Shown one piece after another: positions 13,387 to 26,877 of a stretch of 64,000 nt of DNA; within the stretch, counting starts at the first letter, position 1, and every line of letters starts with the position of its first letter. The stretch is from Neocallimastix lanati (nom. inval.) (taxonomy: Eukaryota; Neocallimastigomycota; Neocallimastigomycetes; Neocallimastigales; Neocallimastigaceae): positions 55,001 through 119,000 of the forward strand of contig JACVTC010000016.1 in NCBI GenBank assembly GCA_016946835.1, in the 5' to 3' direction. The position numbers were made by a program, and so were the translations under genes. A model generated the notes under the pieces. It searched no databases, was not told the DNA's origin, and saw only the letters and a list, made by a program, of their open reading frames with translations.

Positions 13387-14045
13387 TTAATAAGAATAAT
13401 TGCTTTGTCCATAAAGACGATTACCAAGACCTAAATTTTTGTTACTATTTTCAGTATTATTTGTATTAGAATTCGATGGAAGATTGACAGAATTTAAATT
13501 ATACGAAGGTGAACCAGAATAACCATTAGATAAGGAATTATTTAATGAATGACCTGGATTGTCATTATTATTATTATTACTATTATTAGAACTATTGGAA
13601 TTTCCTAAAGATGGAAAGGAATTAGTATGATTTTGTGGTATGGTTTTAAGTTTTTCTAAAATATCAGACAATGAGTTAGTACTATTAGAACTAGAATAAT
13701 TATTATTGGTACTATTTCTTATTGGCGACCTTTGATTTATTAGAGATTTATTTTTATTTTGATTATTAAAATTTTTGGAATTATTACTATTATTATTACT
13801 ATTATCATTATTATTATTAAGATTTGGAAGTAAGGATGGTTTATTAGAATTACTATCAAAAGTAGAAAGAATATTTGTTAATGTACTGAAATTAGGATTA
13901 ATATAAGATGGGGTTGACAAATTAGAAGATGGTATAGAGGAGGTTGTTAAATTAATATTACCATTTGAACCATTTGGACGATATGGATTATACATTGTAT
14001 TTCCACTATTACTTTTTACATTAGAATTGGAACGATTAATGTTTC

Positions 14046-14094
<49 letters not shown>

Positions 14095-17000
14095 TGAGGT
14101 ACTGTTATAATTATTAGAAGATGAAGAAGATGAATTCATTTGCATATTATTTCTAGAAAAATTCATATTAGATAATGAGGTTATATTCATCATCATGTTT
14201 GATTGATTCATATTATTAGATTGAGAAGAATTTTGTTGATAGAAGGACATCATATTATTATAATTATTAACACTATTACTACTATTACGATTATTATTAT
14301 TATTATTAGTGTTGCTATTGTTATTGTTGTTAGTATCATTATTATGATTATCCATATTCATTGAATTTATATTATTCATATTTATCATATTCATATTATT
14401 CATGTTCATATTATTCATGTTCATATTATTCATATTCATATTATTCATATTCATATTATTCATATTCATATTATTCATATTCATATTACTCATATTATTC
14501 ATATTATTCATATTATTCATATTCATATTATTCATATTATTCATATTATTCATAATTCCATATATATTATTCATAATAGAATTCATTCCCATATTATTTC
14601 CATTGTTAGTGTTAAAACTATTTGGATACATGTAATTTTGAATAGCATTTTTAATAATTGGACTTTCAATCATCTTCATAACACAATCTTTTGGATTAAT
14701 ATCAATATATTCTTTAAATTAAAATTTAATGATTAATATATTATAACATTTAATATTATATATATATATATAACAATTATTTAAAAATATCTTTAGTTAA
14801 AACAAATTTGCATTTAAATAAAAAAAATTTTTTTCTGTATAATATTATTTATATTAAAATATATTTAATGTAATATCTATATTACCATTTTCATTTCCAT
14901 TACTATCAAATATACGTAATACAATGGTTTTTGTATTTCCTTCAATAACAATAACTGCTTTTACACCTTCAAGTCTAAATTGTTCAACTACAACTGGAAT
15001 AGAATATTTTGGACTAATATATAACGTTTCTATTCTTATATTTCCTTTTTTGGCACCATTTTCAATTTGATTAATAACTCCCCTATTTGTTAAAATTTAA
15101 ATAAAATTAATTATCAGTAATTAAAATAAGAATAATTATAAAAAAAAATATAAAAATATATATTAAGATAATAATTATAAAACAGTGACAACAACAATAA
15201 TAATGATAATAATAACAACAATAATAATAATAATAATAATTATAATGCAATTAATTTCTTATTTATATTAATAATAATAATTAAATTATATTCTTATTTA
15301 TTATTACTTTTCAACTTCTCCAATGACTACCATTTGACAAATTGGAGTTGGTCCATTTCTTTTAGGTGCAGTGAAATCCACATTTGAATGCTTTTCAACA
15401 TGCATTCTAGTATTATTATTTCTTTTATTATTGTTGTTATTTCTTTGGTATCTATCATTTCTTCTACTATTACTACTACTTCTTCTTGAAGGACTTCTTG
15501 AACGTGATCTCCTACGACTTCTGCTAGAAGATCTATTACGATGGTGTCGGCTACTATAAGGATGATAATCATGATCGTGTCTATGATGATCTTTGCTTGA
15601 TCTGGAACTTCTTTCATGTCTACTAGAATTACGGTTATCACTACTATTTTCAGTAGTAGTACTATCTTCTGAATTATTATTCTCTGATTTTCCTTTTTTG
15701 TTATTACTGCTACTTTTACTTTTATCATCTTTAGAATTTTTCTTGTTGCTACTTGATTTACTATTGTCTTTATCATTCTTACGATCACTATCATTCTTTC
15801 CATTCTTTTCCTTCTCCTTTTTATACTTATCTTTTTTGGAGATATTATCTTTAACTTTTTCATTTTTTACCTTTTCTTTCGAACTTTCTTTATTTTTTTT
15901 CTTATCACTATCTTCTTTATAACTTTTACTATCTTCATCTTGAGATTCATCTTCATTATTAATTTTTTCATTGGTATTATTTCCTTTTTCTGATTTAATA
16001 TCAATACCTTCAATGTCACTTTGATTATCTTTATTTTCAGGAATAATTTTATCTTCGTTATCTTTATTATTTTCCTTCTTATCCTCTTCATTACCTACTG
16101 ATTCCTTTTTTATTTCCATCTTATCAAATGAAGATTCTTCTTTGATCATCATATTTTTATCGACAACTTCATTTTCATTTTTATTAATATTAATATTTAT
16201 ATCAACAACTTCATTTTCATTTTCATTTTTATTAATATTTTTATCAACAACTTCATTTTCATTTTCATTTTTACTAATATTTTTATCAACAACTTCATTT
16301 TCATTAACATTTTTATCAATAACTTCATTTTCATTAGTATTTTTATCAGTAACTTCATTTTCATTAATATTTTTACCGACTATTTCATTTTCATTTTCAT
16401 TTTCATTAATATTTTCATCAACAACTTCATTTCCATTTCCTTCTTTTGATTCACTTTCACTTCCGTTTTCTATAATTTTTTCGTCTTTTTTATCTTCACT
16501 TTTTGTTTTTGAACTATTTAGTTTTTCTTTGTCATTTCTAGATGCTTTTTCCTTTTCTTTAAGTTCTTGCTTATCTTTTTCTTTATCTTTATTCTTAGTA
16601 CTTCTATCTCTGTCTTTACTATGACTTTTATTCCTATCTCTGTTTCTGCTACGGCTGCGATCTCTTCTATTTCTTTCTCTGTCACGATTCTTATCTCTAT
16701 CCCTTTCTCTATCACGGCTTCTATCTCTATTTCTATCTCTGTTTCTATCCCTATCTCTTATTCTACTTCTGCTTCTACTTCTGTTTCTACTTCTACTTCT
16801 ACTCCTACTTCTACTCCTACTTCTACTTCTCTTTCTTACTCTTTCTCTTTCACGATCACGATCACGACTTCTACTACGACTTCTATTTCTTAATCTGCTT
16901 CTATCCCTATCATTATTTCTATCATTCCTTTGATTATGTCTTTGACGACTTGTGGAAACTTTCAAATCTATAAAATGGTTTATATTATTATATATAAAAT

Positions 17001-17566
17001 TAACAATTAATAAAATTAAATGAATAATAATAGTAATTATAATGATAATATTAATTTACCAATAGGTAAATCCCCAATTATTCTTCGATTTTCATTTATA
17101 ATAGCTTTTTGACAACTTTCACTATTATTAAATTGAATAAATCCATAACTACTTTTAATTGATATTTCATAAATTTTACCATAAGGACTAAATATTGATT
17201 CTAATTCTTCTTTATTTGTTTTTTCACTAGCAAGGTTTCCTATAAACAAACGCGAATCTCTTGGGAAATTATCCGAATAAGATGGATAATTTGTTTTATT
17301 TTGATAATGTTTGTCATTTTTCTTCATATCCATTGACATTCTCATACCCATGTATTGCATATTATTTGGCATCATTCCCATTTTCATATTTGGCATAGAC
17401 ATATTCATATTATTATTCATTCCAATTCCATTCATTGACATATTCATTCCATTCATATTATTTATATTTGCATTTGAACTCATCATTGAGTTCATTCTCA
17501 TATTCATAATCATTGGATTCATCATATTCATTGAGTTTACACCCATTGAATTTATTCCGCTCCCCA

Positions 17567-17608
<42 letters not shown>

Positions 17609-18089
17609 GTTTGGAATTGGAATTATAATTGGAATTATAATTGGAATTATAATTAGAATTATAATTGGAATTACTTAAGTTATTTAAGTTATTATTATTA
17701 TTATTATTGGTATTATGATTTAATATACCCATATTCATTCCACCATTTATATTCGTATTATTTGGAATACCAGTCATACCACCATTTGTGAAATTTTGAA
17801 ACATATTTAATGAAATATTATTTGATGAATTATTTCTTACATGAGAATTAGAATGTGAATTTGAAAAGCTAGAATTATGAGAATTATTAGAAGATATGTT
17901 TGAATTTGGATTTATAGTAGAAGGTATTGAATGAAGAGAAGACAAACTTTGATTTCTCATGAAAGAATGATTTTTACTCATTAATGCAGGATTCCCATTG
18001 TTATTCCCATTATTTGCATTTGTACCACCACTATTTATGGTTGGATTGACTGAGCCCATACTAACGCCAGTCGAATTATTATAATACAT
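13387..18089 (-). CDS. Nab3-like RRM protein with RS, acidic and Asn-rich regions
   Basis: Predicted nuclear RNA-binding protein. Four minus-strand exons (17060-18089, 15308-16967, 14886-15082, 13387-14711) join in phase to 1403 residues. Residues 1-275 are Asn/Met/Ser-rich. A single RRM lies at about 277-350, with RNP2 LFIGNL and RNP1 SYGFIQF; its last strand crosses intron 1. An Arg-Ser/Arg-Asp region follows (~350-475), then acidic Asn-Glu repeats of NENEVVDKN type (~530-615), a Lys-rich part, a second RS block (~800-870), and a conserved block of about 85 residues (PTPICQMVVIGEVEKG to IVLRIFDSNG) resembling the anticodon-binding-like domain found after the RRM in Nab3/NCOA5-type proteins. 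The C-terminus (~985-1403) is Asn/Met/Ser-rich with an (NMNM)n run encoded by an ATTCAT-type repeat at 14380-14555. Nab3 acts with Nrd1 and Sen1 in noncoding transcription termination in yeast. Similarity to Nab3 rests on RRM sequence and on the second domain; a generic SR-type protein is the alternative. Confidence 0.75.
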
Positions 18090-18963
18090 ATCTTTTCCTT
18101 GAAGAATTTTGAACGTAGAATAATTAAAATAATAAAAAAAAAAAAAAGAATGAAAGAATGAAAATTTTGGAGGCTTTTCAAGAGCAAATATTTATAATAA
18201 ACAACTATAAAATAATTATTTAACTTTGAAAAAAAAAAATAATTAATTAATTTCAATACAGTAAAATTCATTAATAATATTAATATTAAAAATAGTCAAA
18301 TTTTAATCTTTATTATTATTATTCAAACAATTAATTTCATTTTTTTTTTAACAATTATTATTCTTCTAATTTTTTTTTTTTTTTTTTCTTTACTCTTTTT
18401 TTTTTTTTTTTTTTTTTTGTTTTGTTTTGTTTTGTTTTCTAAATTTTTTAAATATATTTAATAAAAAACTAATCAAACTTTTTCTTTTTTTTTTTGATTT
18501 AGCTTATTTGTTTGTTTGTATTTTACATTTATTTTTTTACGATCATTCATTTACTATTATCAATTTATTTTATTTTTTTTTTTTTTTTTTATTTTAATAT
18601 TATTTGAACCTACTTTATAAAGAAAAATAAGTTATTTATTGAATTTTTCTTTATTATGAAGTGTACCTTTTTAAATTAACTTTATTAAAATAATAATAAA
18701 ACTTTCATATTTCATATAAGACAAATTTAAAAATTTATATGAATATCATATTATTTTGTTATTTATAAATTTGATTATCTATGTATAAACAGATAAATAA
18801 AAATCAATGAAAGAATAAATAAAATTGATAGGAAAAGAGAATTTACCTGAAATTTTATAATTCTTGCAAGTCTCAATTTATAATAAAGAATATAAAAATT
18901 GCAAATTTCTTATTCTCAAAATAAAACGAAAGCAATAGCTCAAAAATGAACTGGCATAAAAAC

Positions 18964-18994
<31 letters not shown>

Positions 18995-19734
18995 AATATT
19001 TCTTATATATATATATTTTAATTGGTAATACTTTTTATATTACATTTATAAAAAGGTTTATTGTTAATATTGACAATTTCAATTTTTTTTTTTTTTTTTT
19101 TTTTTCTTATTAATGAAATATTTTTTCCAAAGGTTTTACAAATCTTAAGAAAATTGCCTAATTAACAAGTATACAAAATATTAGATTAAGATATTAATCT
19201 AAGATCTATAATAATCTAATAATTTATTAATTCGTTTTTATATGAATTGTTTATAGAAAATTAGTATTGAATAAATAATAGTTATAATTAACTTGAATAA
19301 ATATATTTTACACTAAATATATAAAAAGATATAATAATATTTAAAAATATGTATTATATAAATTATTTTTATTTAATTTAAATTTATTTCTGTTATAAAA
19401 TATTTGATTTTTAAAACTAAAAATAAACGAAAAATAAAATAGAATAAAAAAAAAAAAAAAAAAATAAAAAAAAAAAAAAAAAAAAATTAAAATATTATTA
19501 TAAATACAAAACAAAATAAAAAAATATATATATTTATTGATAATATTAATAAAAATAATATAATTTAAGATAAAGTTTTTAATTTATTTATATATTAAAC
19601 TGTATAATAATTTAAAATATTTTGAAAAAAACTTTTTAGATATCCTATTTATACTATATAAATTGTTAATATATATAGTAATATTAATTTATAATATTTT
19701 TTATATAAGAAATTTCCATAGTAATATAGTAATT
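18090..19734. other. Intergenic upstream of the RRM gene
   Basis: AT-rich DNA with many homopolymer tracts: T tracts at about 18370-18420 and 18575-18590, an A tract of about 31 at 18962-18992, and A-rich runs at 19448-19486. It contains the 5' region of the leftward RRM gene and the left flank of the copia fossil. No gene recognised. Confidence 0.6.
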
Positions 19735-21329
19735 AAATATTACAAAATTTTGTTTAGTTAATATATTTAAAATTATATTAATTATTTTATTTTGTTATGT
19801 GTAAATTAATCACTTTGTATTTGAAATGCATATTTTAATTAATTGTTAAAATAATTTCATTAATTTATATTCAAGCCACAATTTCATCAGCAAAATTTAA
19901 CTATTTAGAAAAACTCAACATGTATCTTGGAAATTAGAAAAACTGAGGATTATCTACTTTTCTTTTCCTATAGATCTAAAATGAAAATGTAGACAATTCC
20001 ATAAAGGATGAGTATGAAATATTAAATTTCCAAATATACTTTATGCAAAAAGCAAAATATAATGCTTGATCAAAGCAACCAACTATTAATGAAGACTATA
20101 TAAATAATGATCACGTCTTTAAGAATAATGGAGATTTAAGAGGAAAAAGACTCTGGAAATCCCCTATTAAATGAGGATCACAAAAGATTTAACTCAAATA
20201 TAAATAACATACAAAAGGATAACAAAATGATTTCTGACGTTTCATTGAAATATAAACAAACAATTTCATGTAAGAATAAAAATTATTGGATTGAAGCTAT
20301 GAATAAAGAATTACAAAACTTTTATGACAATAAAATAATGATTTTTAAAGGAAAATTCCAAAGGGAGTAAGCCCAACTTTAATAAAATAAGTTTACGCTT
20401 TAAATAACGATGACAATAGAAATATAATCAAATATAAAGCAGAATTGCTAGCGGCTTCAATTAGACAAAAGGAGTTGACTACTACTTGACTTATTCACCA
20501 ACTCTTAGTATTGATAGTCTGAAACTATTACTGTCGATTGCATCAAAATTTTAATGGACCGTTATGCAACTCAACATTAAGATAAGCTGCTTATCTTAAT
20601 GCCCTTTTGATAAGTGTTTATATATTACTATTCCACTCGATGACAAAAACTTTGTACAAGGATATTAGCTATAAAGAAAACTCTGTACGACCTTAAACAG
20701 TCAGGCCGATAATGGTTTACTCATTTTTCTAACTTTCTTTAAAATAATGGTTTCAATCAACTTTCTTCTAAACCATGAATTTTTAAGAATATTGGCAGAG
20801 ACTTAGCATCATGTATAATTGGAGTATATGTGGACAACTTACTAATCACAGATATTATATCAGAAATAAATAAAATTTTATGTAAAATAAAGAAAATTTT
20901 AAAATACCAAAGTGTAACAAGGCTGACTATTTATTATGAATTAAAATTGAAGAAAATAATTTCAATTATTCAATTTCATAAGTACAGCTAATTAAAGATA
21001 TATTACAAAATTTAAAGTAACTAACATCAGAAAGGCAAAAACTCCTTGTTCAGGAATAAATAAATAAACTATCAACTAATAATAGAAAACTTGATAAAAC
21101 AATATATAAGAGTGCTGTAGGATCATTAATATACTTGGTGTGCTGCACTAGACCGGACATTGCTTATTCCACAGGTAAAGTGTCTAGACATTTTGAAAAT
21201 ATAATATTGGACGACTAGAAAAAGGTAATAAATAATTTAAAATATCTATTCTATACGAAATATTACAAAATAACCTATAAAGGTAAAGGTGAAATATTAG
21301 CTTATACAGACTCAGTGCAAAGGTTTAAT

Positions 21330-22050
21330 AAAATCTTTAATAATTAATCATATAATAATTAATTAATTTAATAAAATTACATAAATTTATGATTTACATA
21401 TATGAAAAATTAATTATAAATTTATGTAAACTTTTCAAAAAGGAAAAGTTATTATGTAAATAATTTTGGATAATAAATTTAATTTAAATAATTTATTTAA
21501 GTTAGTTAATTTAGTTTATTTAATTTAGGTATTTTATTTAACTTAGTTAATTTAGTTTAAAATATTTTAAAATTAATTTTGGAATAGTTTTAAATAATTA
21601 AAATTTGTTTAAATAGTTTATAAAAATAGTTTTGAATTGTAAACATATAAACATTAGTATTAATAATATTTATATAATAAATAAATAATAAATGAGTTCT
21701 TATTGAATTTAATTATAATTGTAAATAAGTTGAAAGTTTATGAATTAATTATTGTTTAGTTTTAGTTAATTATTATTTAATAAAATTATTAATAAATATT
21801 TTGTTTATAAATAAATAGTAATATATGTATATTAAATAGGAATGATATATTAAAATATAATCATGAAAAATTATAAATACATGTAAATTTCATTACTTAA
21901 ATCGATATACTAGTTATTGACTATAAAATAGTTAATAACAATAAGAGATTTATTTTTTTAATTAATAAAGATTATTTTATTAAAAAAGAGAATTTTTATT
22001 ATGTGCTATTTTTTGATATAAGTGTCATATTTTGTTATTTGTAATCTGTT
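21330..22050. mobile_element. Unclassified AT-rich insert within the copia fossil
   Basis: About 720 bp of very AT-rich, non-coding DNA separates two parts of the copia RNase H region that would normally be adjacent. It has a short internal inverted repeat (CATAAATTTAT ... ATAAATTTATG at about 21380-21430). No open frame or clear terminal inverted repeat was found. A solo LTR or a small non-autonomous DNA transposon is possible; the ends are approximate. Confidence 0.45.
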
Positions 22051-22216
22051 TCTATTAGAACTCTTTACAATCGGATTATTCTGGATATCCGGGTGATAGA
22101 ATATCAACCTCCGGATACATAATACTAATGGGAAAGTATCCAATTTGTTGGCAATCGAAAAAGTAATCCGTAGTTGCTATGAATTTACATCATTTCGAAA
22201 ATGTATATTTCTTAAT

Positions 22217-22616
22217 TGTGCATTTCTCAAAATGTGGCTAAAAAAATAATTAAAAAATAAATATATAAATAAATAAAAATAAATAAATAAAAAATATTAA
22301 ATGATAATTAATATTTTAATGAATATAAAAAAAAAATAAAATGTTTTATTATTACTCTTTTATATTTTATCTTAACTTCTATCAATTTTTAGTTTTATTT
22401 TATTATTAAAATTTTAATAAAACAAGAAGAAACTATTTAAAAAGGTTAGAAAAATACTAAGTTATAAAAAATTAGTATTTTATATTATTTAAATGAATTA
22501 AATAATCGTACCATAATTCAACTATATCATCATCATCACATCCAATACAAATTAATTTTTCTTCTTTATTTTTATAACATTCAATTAAAGCTTTGATTTC
22601 ATCAGTTCTATTAATG

Positions 22617-22647
<31 letters not shown>

Positions 22648-24482
22648 AAAAAAACCACTAATTCTTCTATCGTAATCATTATACGATAAAGCTTCTTCTT
22701 TCTTTAATGTTATTATTAATTTATAAAAAGTAGGTTTTGAAAAGATTTTTTAAATAATTATTAAAAGATTCTGATAAATTATTTGCAATGTGTTCTATGT
22801 TGTTATAATAATTTCAGTTATAATAAGTATATAAATTATTATTATTATCAAATTCATTAGAACATAATCTATTTTTTTGGATTTCTAATGAACTTTTAAG
22901 TGCCAAACACATTATTTGGTATTTATATATGGAAAATTTTTTTGTAACATTTGATATGCCTTTTTCAAAGTCACAATGAAAATTAATTGGAGAAATAACA
23001 ATACCGTTACTAAATTTACTTGGGTTTTTTTTTTTTTTTTATCTCTTTAAATAATGTTTCGTAAGTGGATTGTTTTTTATCTTTTAATATTGAAATGGAA
23101 GTAGTGTAAATACTATTTATTTTTTCAACATATGTTCTAGTAATGAACACTTGATAACTAAATTTTGGCGCAATATAAAATGTACCATCTGTAAATATAT
23201 CTTCATTATATTGAATAGTTTCACTTGGAATGGGGATTGAATAATTATTAAATTAGGATTTTTGAATATCATAAAATTATCACCATTTTCTATTTTATAA
23301 TATTCTGATTCCCCTGGAATTTCTTCAAAAGCTGTTATGCCAGGACGTAATTGCTTATTTTGACTTCTTATTATTTGGGTTCTAATGGTGTTAAATTCAG
23401 GACATATTAATCCCATGTCCTGAGAAATTTCATTAAATATACGCTTTGGTCTAATATCCAAAGAAAAAGGACTTTCTCGTATTGTTACTTTATGTTTTAC
23501 TATTAATTTAGATGCTTCTAATTCTTTCTCAAGATGATTATGTGAACTCTAATATTATAAAATCTCCATCTTATCATTTAAAATAATAAAAGACTTACAT
23601 TTATTTGAAGTTCTATATTCAGTGCATTTATATATCTTTGAATTATCCTTCTTTTCATTTGAAAAATTAAATGTATATTTTCTGATAATAATAATTTGTT
23701 TTTTTTCTCTATTTGTTTCGCTTATTTTAATTCTAATATTTTCCTTCATTTCCAATAAAATTTTTTAATAATAAATAAATTTATTATATAGATATTAATA
23801 GTGTCTATAAAATGATTTTATTTTTAATATTTAAAAAATAAAATTATAATCATATATTTAGTTTGTTAGTAATTTATTACTTATATTATATTATTTATTA
23901 TTTAGAATAATTAATATATAATTTTTTAATATAACAGTAATATGAAAATATTTTTTTACTGCTTAATATATTTGTATTCTGAATATAAAATTAGTATTTA
24001 TTATTCAATTTTTTTAATTAGAAAAATAAAATATTTACTTATTTATTTACTTATTATTTATTATTTATTATATTTGTTATTATTTATTATTTATTATATT
24101 TGTTGTTATTTATTATTTATTATTTATTATTTATTATTTATTATTTATTATTTATTATTTATTATTTATTATTTATTATTTATTATTTATTATTTATTAT
24201 TTATTATTTATTATTTATTATTTATTACTTATTATTTATTATTACTATTTATTAATAAATACTCTTTTTTTTTTATTATTTATTTATCTATTTATTTATT
24301 TATTGTTTATTCATTTAAAAATATTTTATAATAAAATATTTAAGACTTATTTAAAATGATTTTTATTATTTATTTAATTATTTATTTAATTATTTATTTA
24401 ATTATTCATTTATTGGCTAAAAAAAATTATATAATATGGCAATTATTTAAAAATTTTTTAAGCCATATTGCGAAATGCACAC
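22217..24482 (-). mobile_element. MULE (Mutator-like) DNA transposon inserted in the copia fossil
   Basis: Imperfect terminal inverted repeats of about 28 bp flank the segment. The left end (22217-22245) begins TGTGCATTTC and runs into GTGGCTAAAAAAA; the right end (24455-24482) is the reverse complement, GTGCATTTCGCAATATGGCT. On the minus strand, transposase pieces run from a FLYWCH-like zinc finger (about 23560-23750, YKCTEYRTSNKCKSF) through a segment at 23120-23460 (GDNFMIFKNPNLIIIQSPF) and a DGTF-like region at about 23130-23220 to a MULE signature FHCDFEKGI (about 22960-23000). The last open segment ends near 22498. Reading frames are interrupted in several places, so the copy is not expected to be active. 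It sits in the RNase H part of the copia fossil, whose sequence resumes right of 24482. No clear 9-10 bp target-site duplication was seen, and about 35 bp left of 22217 belongs to neither element obviously. Confidence 0.75.
24050..24245 (+). repeat. Heptanucleotide microsatellite (TTATTTA)n
   Basis: More than twenty nearly perfect copies of a 7-bp TTATTTA unit lie at about 24100-24240, with degenerate copies on the left. It lies in the 5' part of the MULE, between its transposase fragments and its right inverted repeat. Open frames through it (Tyr/Leu/Ile-rich) are artefacts. Confidence 0.9.
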
Positions 24483-25030
24483 TCTACTGCGGAAGCGGAA
24501 TATATTGGTACCAGCTAATATGTAGGGATCAGAAATATTTTCATGGAACTATTTAATATAACAAAACCATATAAAATTATGACCAATAATATCACAATTA
24601 AAACAACACTTGAAAATTGAGAAATCAATAATAAATTAAAATATATAGATATATAATTTCATTTTAATTATGAAAATATCAAAAATAATAAAATAACTTT
24701 AAATTATATTAACATCGAAAAGATGTAGGCGGATCCCTTAACCAAAGATTTATATGAACCAAAAAGATGAAATTTAGAGACCAAATATTTAATAAAAAGT
24801 ATTCTGGGTTGAGGGGGAACGTTTGATTATAAGAAGTTAATTAAATATTTTAAAAATTATATTAAATATATTATTTCGTTATGTGTAAATTAATCTCTTT
24901 GTATTTGAAATATATTATTTAATTCATTGTTAAAACAATTTCGTTATTTTATTTTCAACCCACAATTAGTATAAATAAATTTAATTCTGTCAAACGTTTT
25001 TATCTTTGTAATTGCCTATTTCTAATAATA

Positions 25031-25696
25031 AATATAAATATATTTAAAGTAACTTTAATAAAAAAACGCTTTATTAGCTCTTTGAATGAAATTTATTATA
25101 AACTAAATAAAATAAATTTATTATATATATAAAAACTCTAAGATTTGGAAAATTATTCATAAGCCACAATTTTAAAAAATTAATTCAAATTTATATTATG
25201 CATTAAAATATGAACGGAACAAAATCTCAAAATTATTAAATTTTTAAAAAAATTACTGATGGAATTTTGATGATGATCCATTAAATCTAAATACTATTTG
25301 TTACAATAATATTGATGTAATATGAACTAATGAGCCATCAAAATTTCTGTAAAATTCATCTAAAGAATGATATTTAATATTATAAAAAAATGTATATATT
25401 ATTTACATGATTATTTTATTTATTTATTTAATTTTTTTTCTTTTTCATTTTTTTTTTTTTTTTTGAACGCATTATTAATTTAAAGCATTTTAGATAAAAT
25501 ATACTTATTTAATGATTAATTTTACATCTCATTATAATAATCTTAATTATTGACCATTAATCTAATTTAATAAATGATATTTAATATTCTTAATTATTGT
25601 AATGAAAGAACTTTATTAATTTAAAAATATTGTATTATATGTATTATTTATTATTATTTATTATTAATTATGATTTATTATCTATTAATAATAATA

Positions 25697-25736
<40 letters not shown>

Positions 25737-26051
25737 GTCTACTTTATGTACATAATAATTACATTAAATAAATATATATATACATATATATATATTTTTC
25801 ATATGGTATCTTTATAACAAAAAAAAAAGTTTTTAGATGGTAAAAATTCTTTCTAATATTATTTTATATATTATATAAATAGAGTATAGTGTACTGGTAA
25901 AATTTTATTTAACCATATAAATTTTTAAACAAAATAATTCAAATATATTTTTATATAAAATAGTTCTTTATTTCTTCTTTTTTTTTTTAGCCATTTTAAT
26001 TTTAAATAATTCCATGTAAATATTTATATAAGATTTATTGGTATAATTACT

Positions 26052-26110
<59 letters not shown>

Positions 26111-26377
26111 TATATATTATATAATTATTTTAATTATTATTAAAAATAATACAAAAAAACAATAATAGTATATATATTTGAATTTGTGAATAGTATTTAT
26201 TTATTTAATAATAATAATAATAATAGCAATAAAAACTAAAATAAAATAAAACATAAATAAAATTAACTATATTTAAATATGTTTTATCTTATTAAAAATA
26301 TTACCAAATTACTTCATACGATTTAAAAATATATATAAACTATCTAAAATTCATCATTAAATAGAAAGTATATCAAT
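25031..26377. other. Intergenic between copia fossil and SAM synthase gene
   Basis: The stretch about 25200-25380 keeps a little non-random codon-like sequence that could be another decayed copia pol fragment, but this is weak. The rest is AT-rich with TAA/ATA arrays (about 25688-25735). A T tract of about 50 bases lies at 26054-26103, upstream of the SAM synthase start. No further gene seen. Confidence 0.5.
26054..26103 (+). repeat. Poly(dT) tract of about 50 bases, upstream of the SAM synthase gene
   Basis: An uninterrupted T run about 275 bp upstream of the start codon at 26378. Long dA:dT tracts are known to disfavour nucleosomes, so it may help keep the promoter open; that role here is inference. 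Such tracts are common elsewhere in the window. Confidence 0.6.
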
Positions 26378-26825
26378 ATGTCTATGTTTTTAAAATCATT
26401 AAATCAAAACAATATTTCAAAAGTAGTATTTCCAAATGTTATAACTCCAATAAATAATTTATATATATATACGAAAGGTCAAAATGGATTTTATAAAAAT
26501 TTAAGAAATTATTCGAAATTCACAAAGGCATTACCATTAAAAGCCGAAAGTATTAATAAAAATAATACATTAAATTTATCAAGAATACCAAATAATTCTA
26601 ATAATTATGAATCTTTATTACCAATGAATTTGGTGTTACCAATATCAACAGACAATTCCTCGGTAAAATTTTCAAAAAGATATTATAGCAATAAAACTTT
26701 TAAAAAAAATAGTATAAAATGTAAATATCCTGATTCGGTTTTATTCACTTCTGAATCAGTTGGTGAAGGACATCCAGGTAAAATTTAATTTAAATATTAA
26801 TATAATTTTACACAAGTTGTATATG

Positions 26826-26877
<52 letters not shown>

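Larger units (their letters stand above)
19735..25030 (+). mobile_element. Nested fossil Ty1/copia LTR retrotransposon
   Basis: Old LTR retrotransposon of the Ty1/copia group, plus strand. Terminal repeats: a left LTR-like stretch (about 19740-19890) and a right one (about 24822-25010) share long near-identical runs such as GTTATGTGTAAATTAATC and TTTGTATTTGAAAT. A purine-rich tract of polypurine type precedes the right copy (about 24805-24820). Parts present in order are a reverse-transcriptase region (about 20280-21330), a first RNase H piece (about 22055-22180), and the last RNase H piece to the polypurine tract (about 24483-24820). Gag, protease and integrase were not recognised, so the 5' half is missing or unreadable. 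The element is broken, with well over ten interruptions, and two foreign segments lie inside it (about 21330-22050 and 22217-24482). Divergence between the two terminal repeats suggests an old insertion, older than both inserts. Confidence 0.85.

Noticed and set aside
14361-14635. Tyr/Ser-rich or Ile/Phe-rich proteins opposite the RRM gene
   Set aside because: They are antisense shadows of the (NMNM)n codon repeat of the minus-strand gene.
23942-24556. Tyr/Leu/Ile-rich membrane protein near the MULE right end
   Set aside because: Encoded by the TTATTTA microsatellite and then by transposon fossil sequence.
25200-25380. Additional copia polymerase fragment
   Set aside because: A few codons look family-like, but the similarity is too weak to call a separate element.
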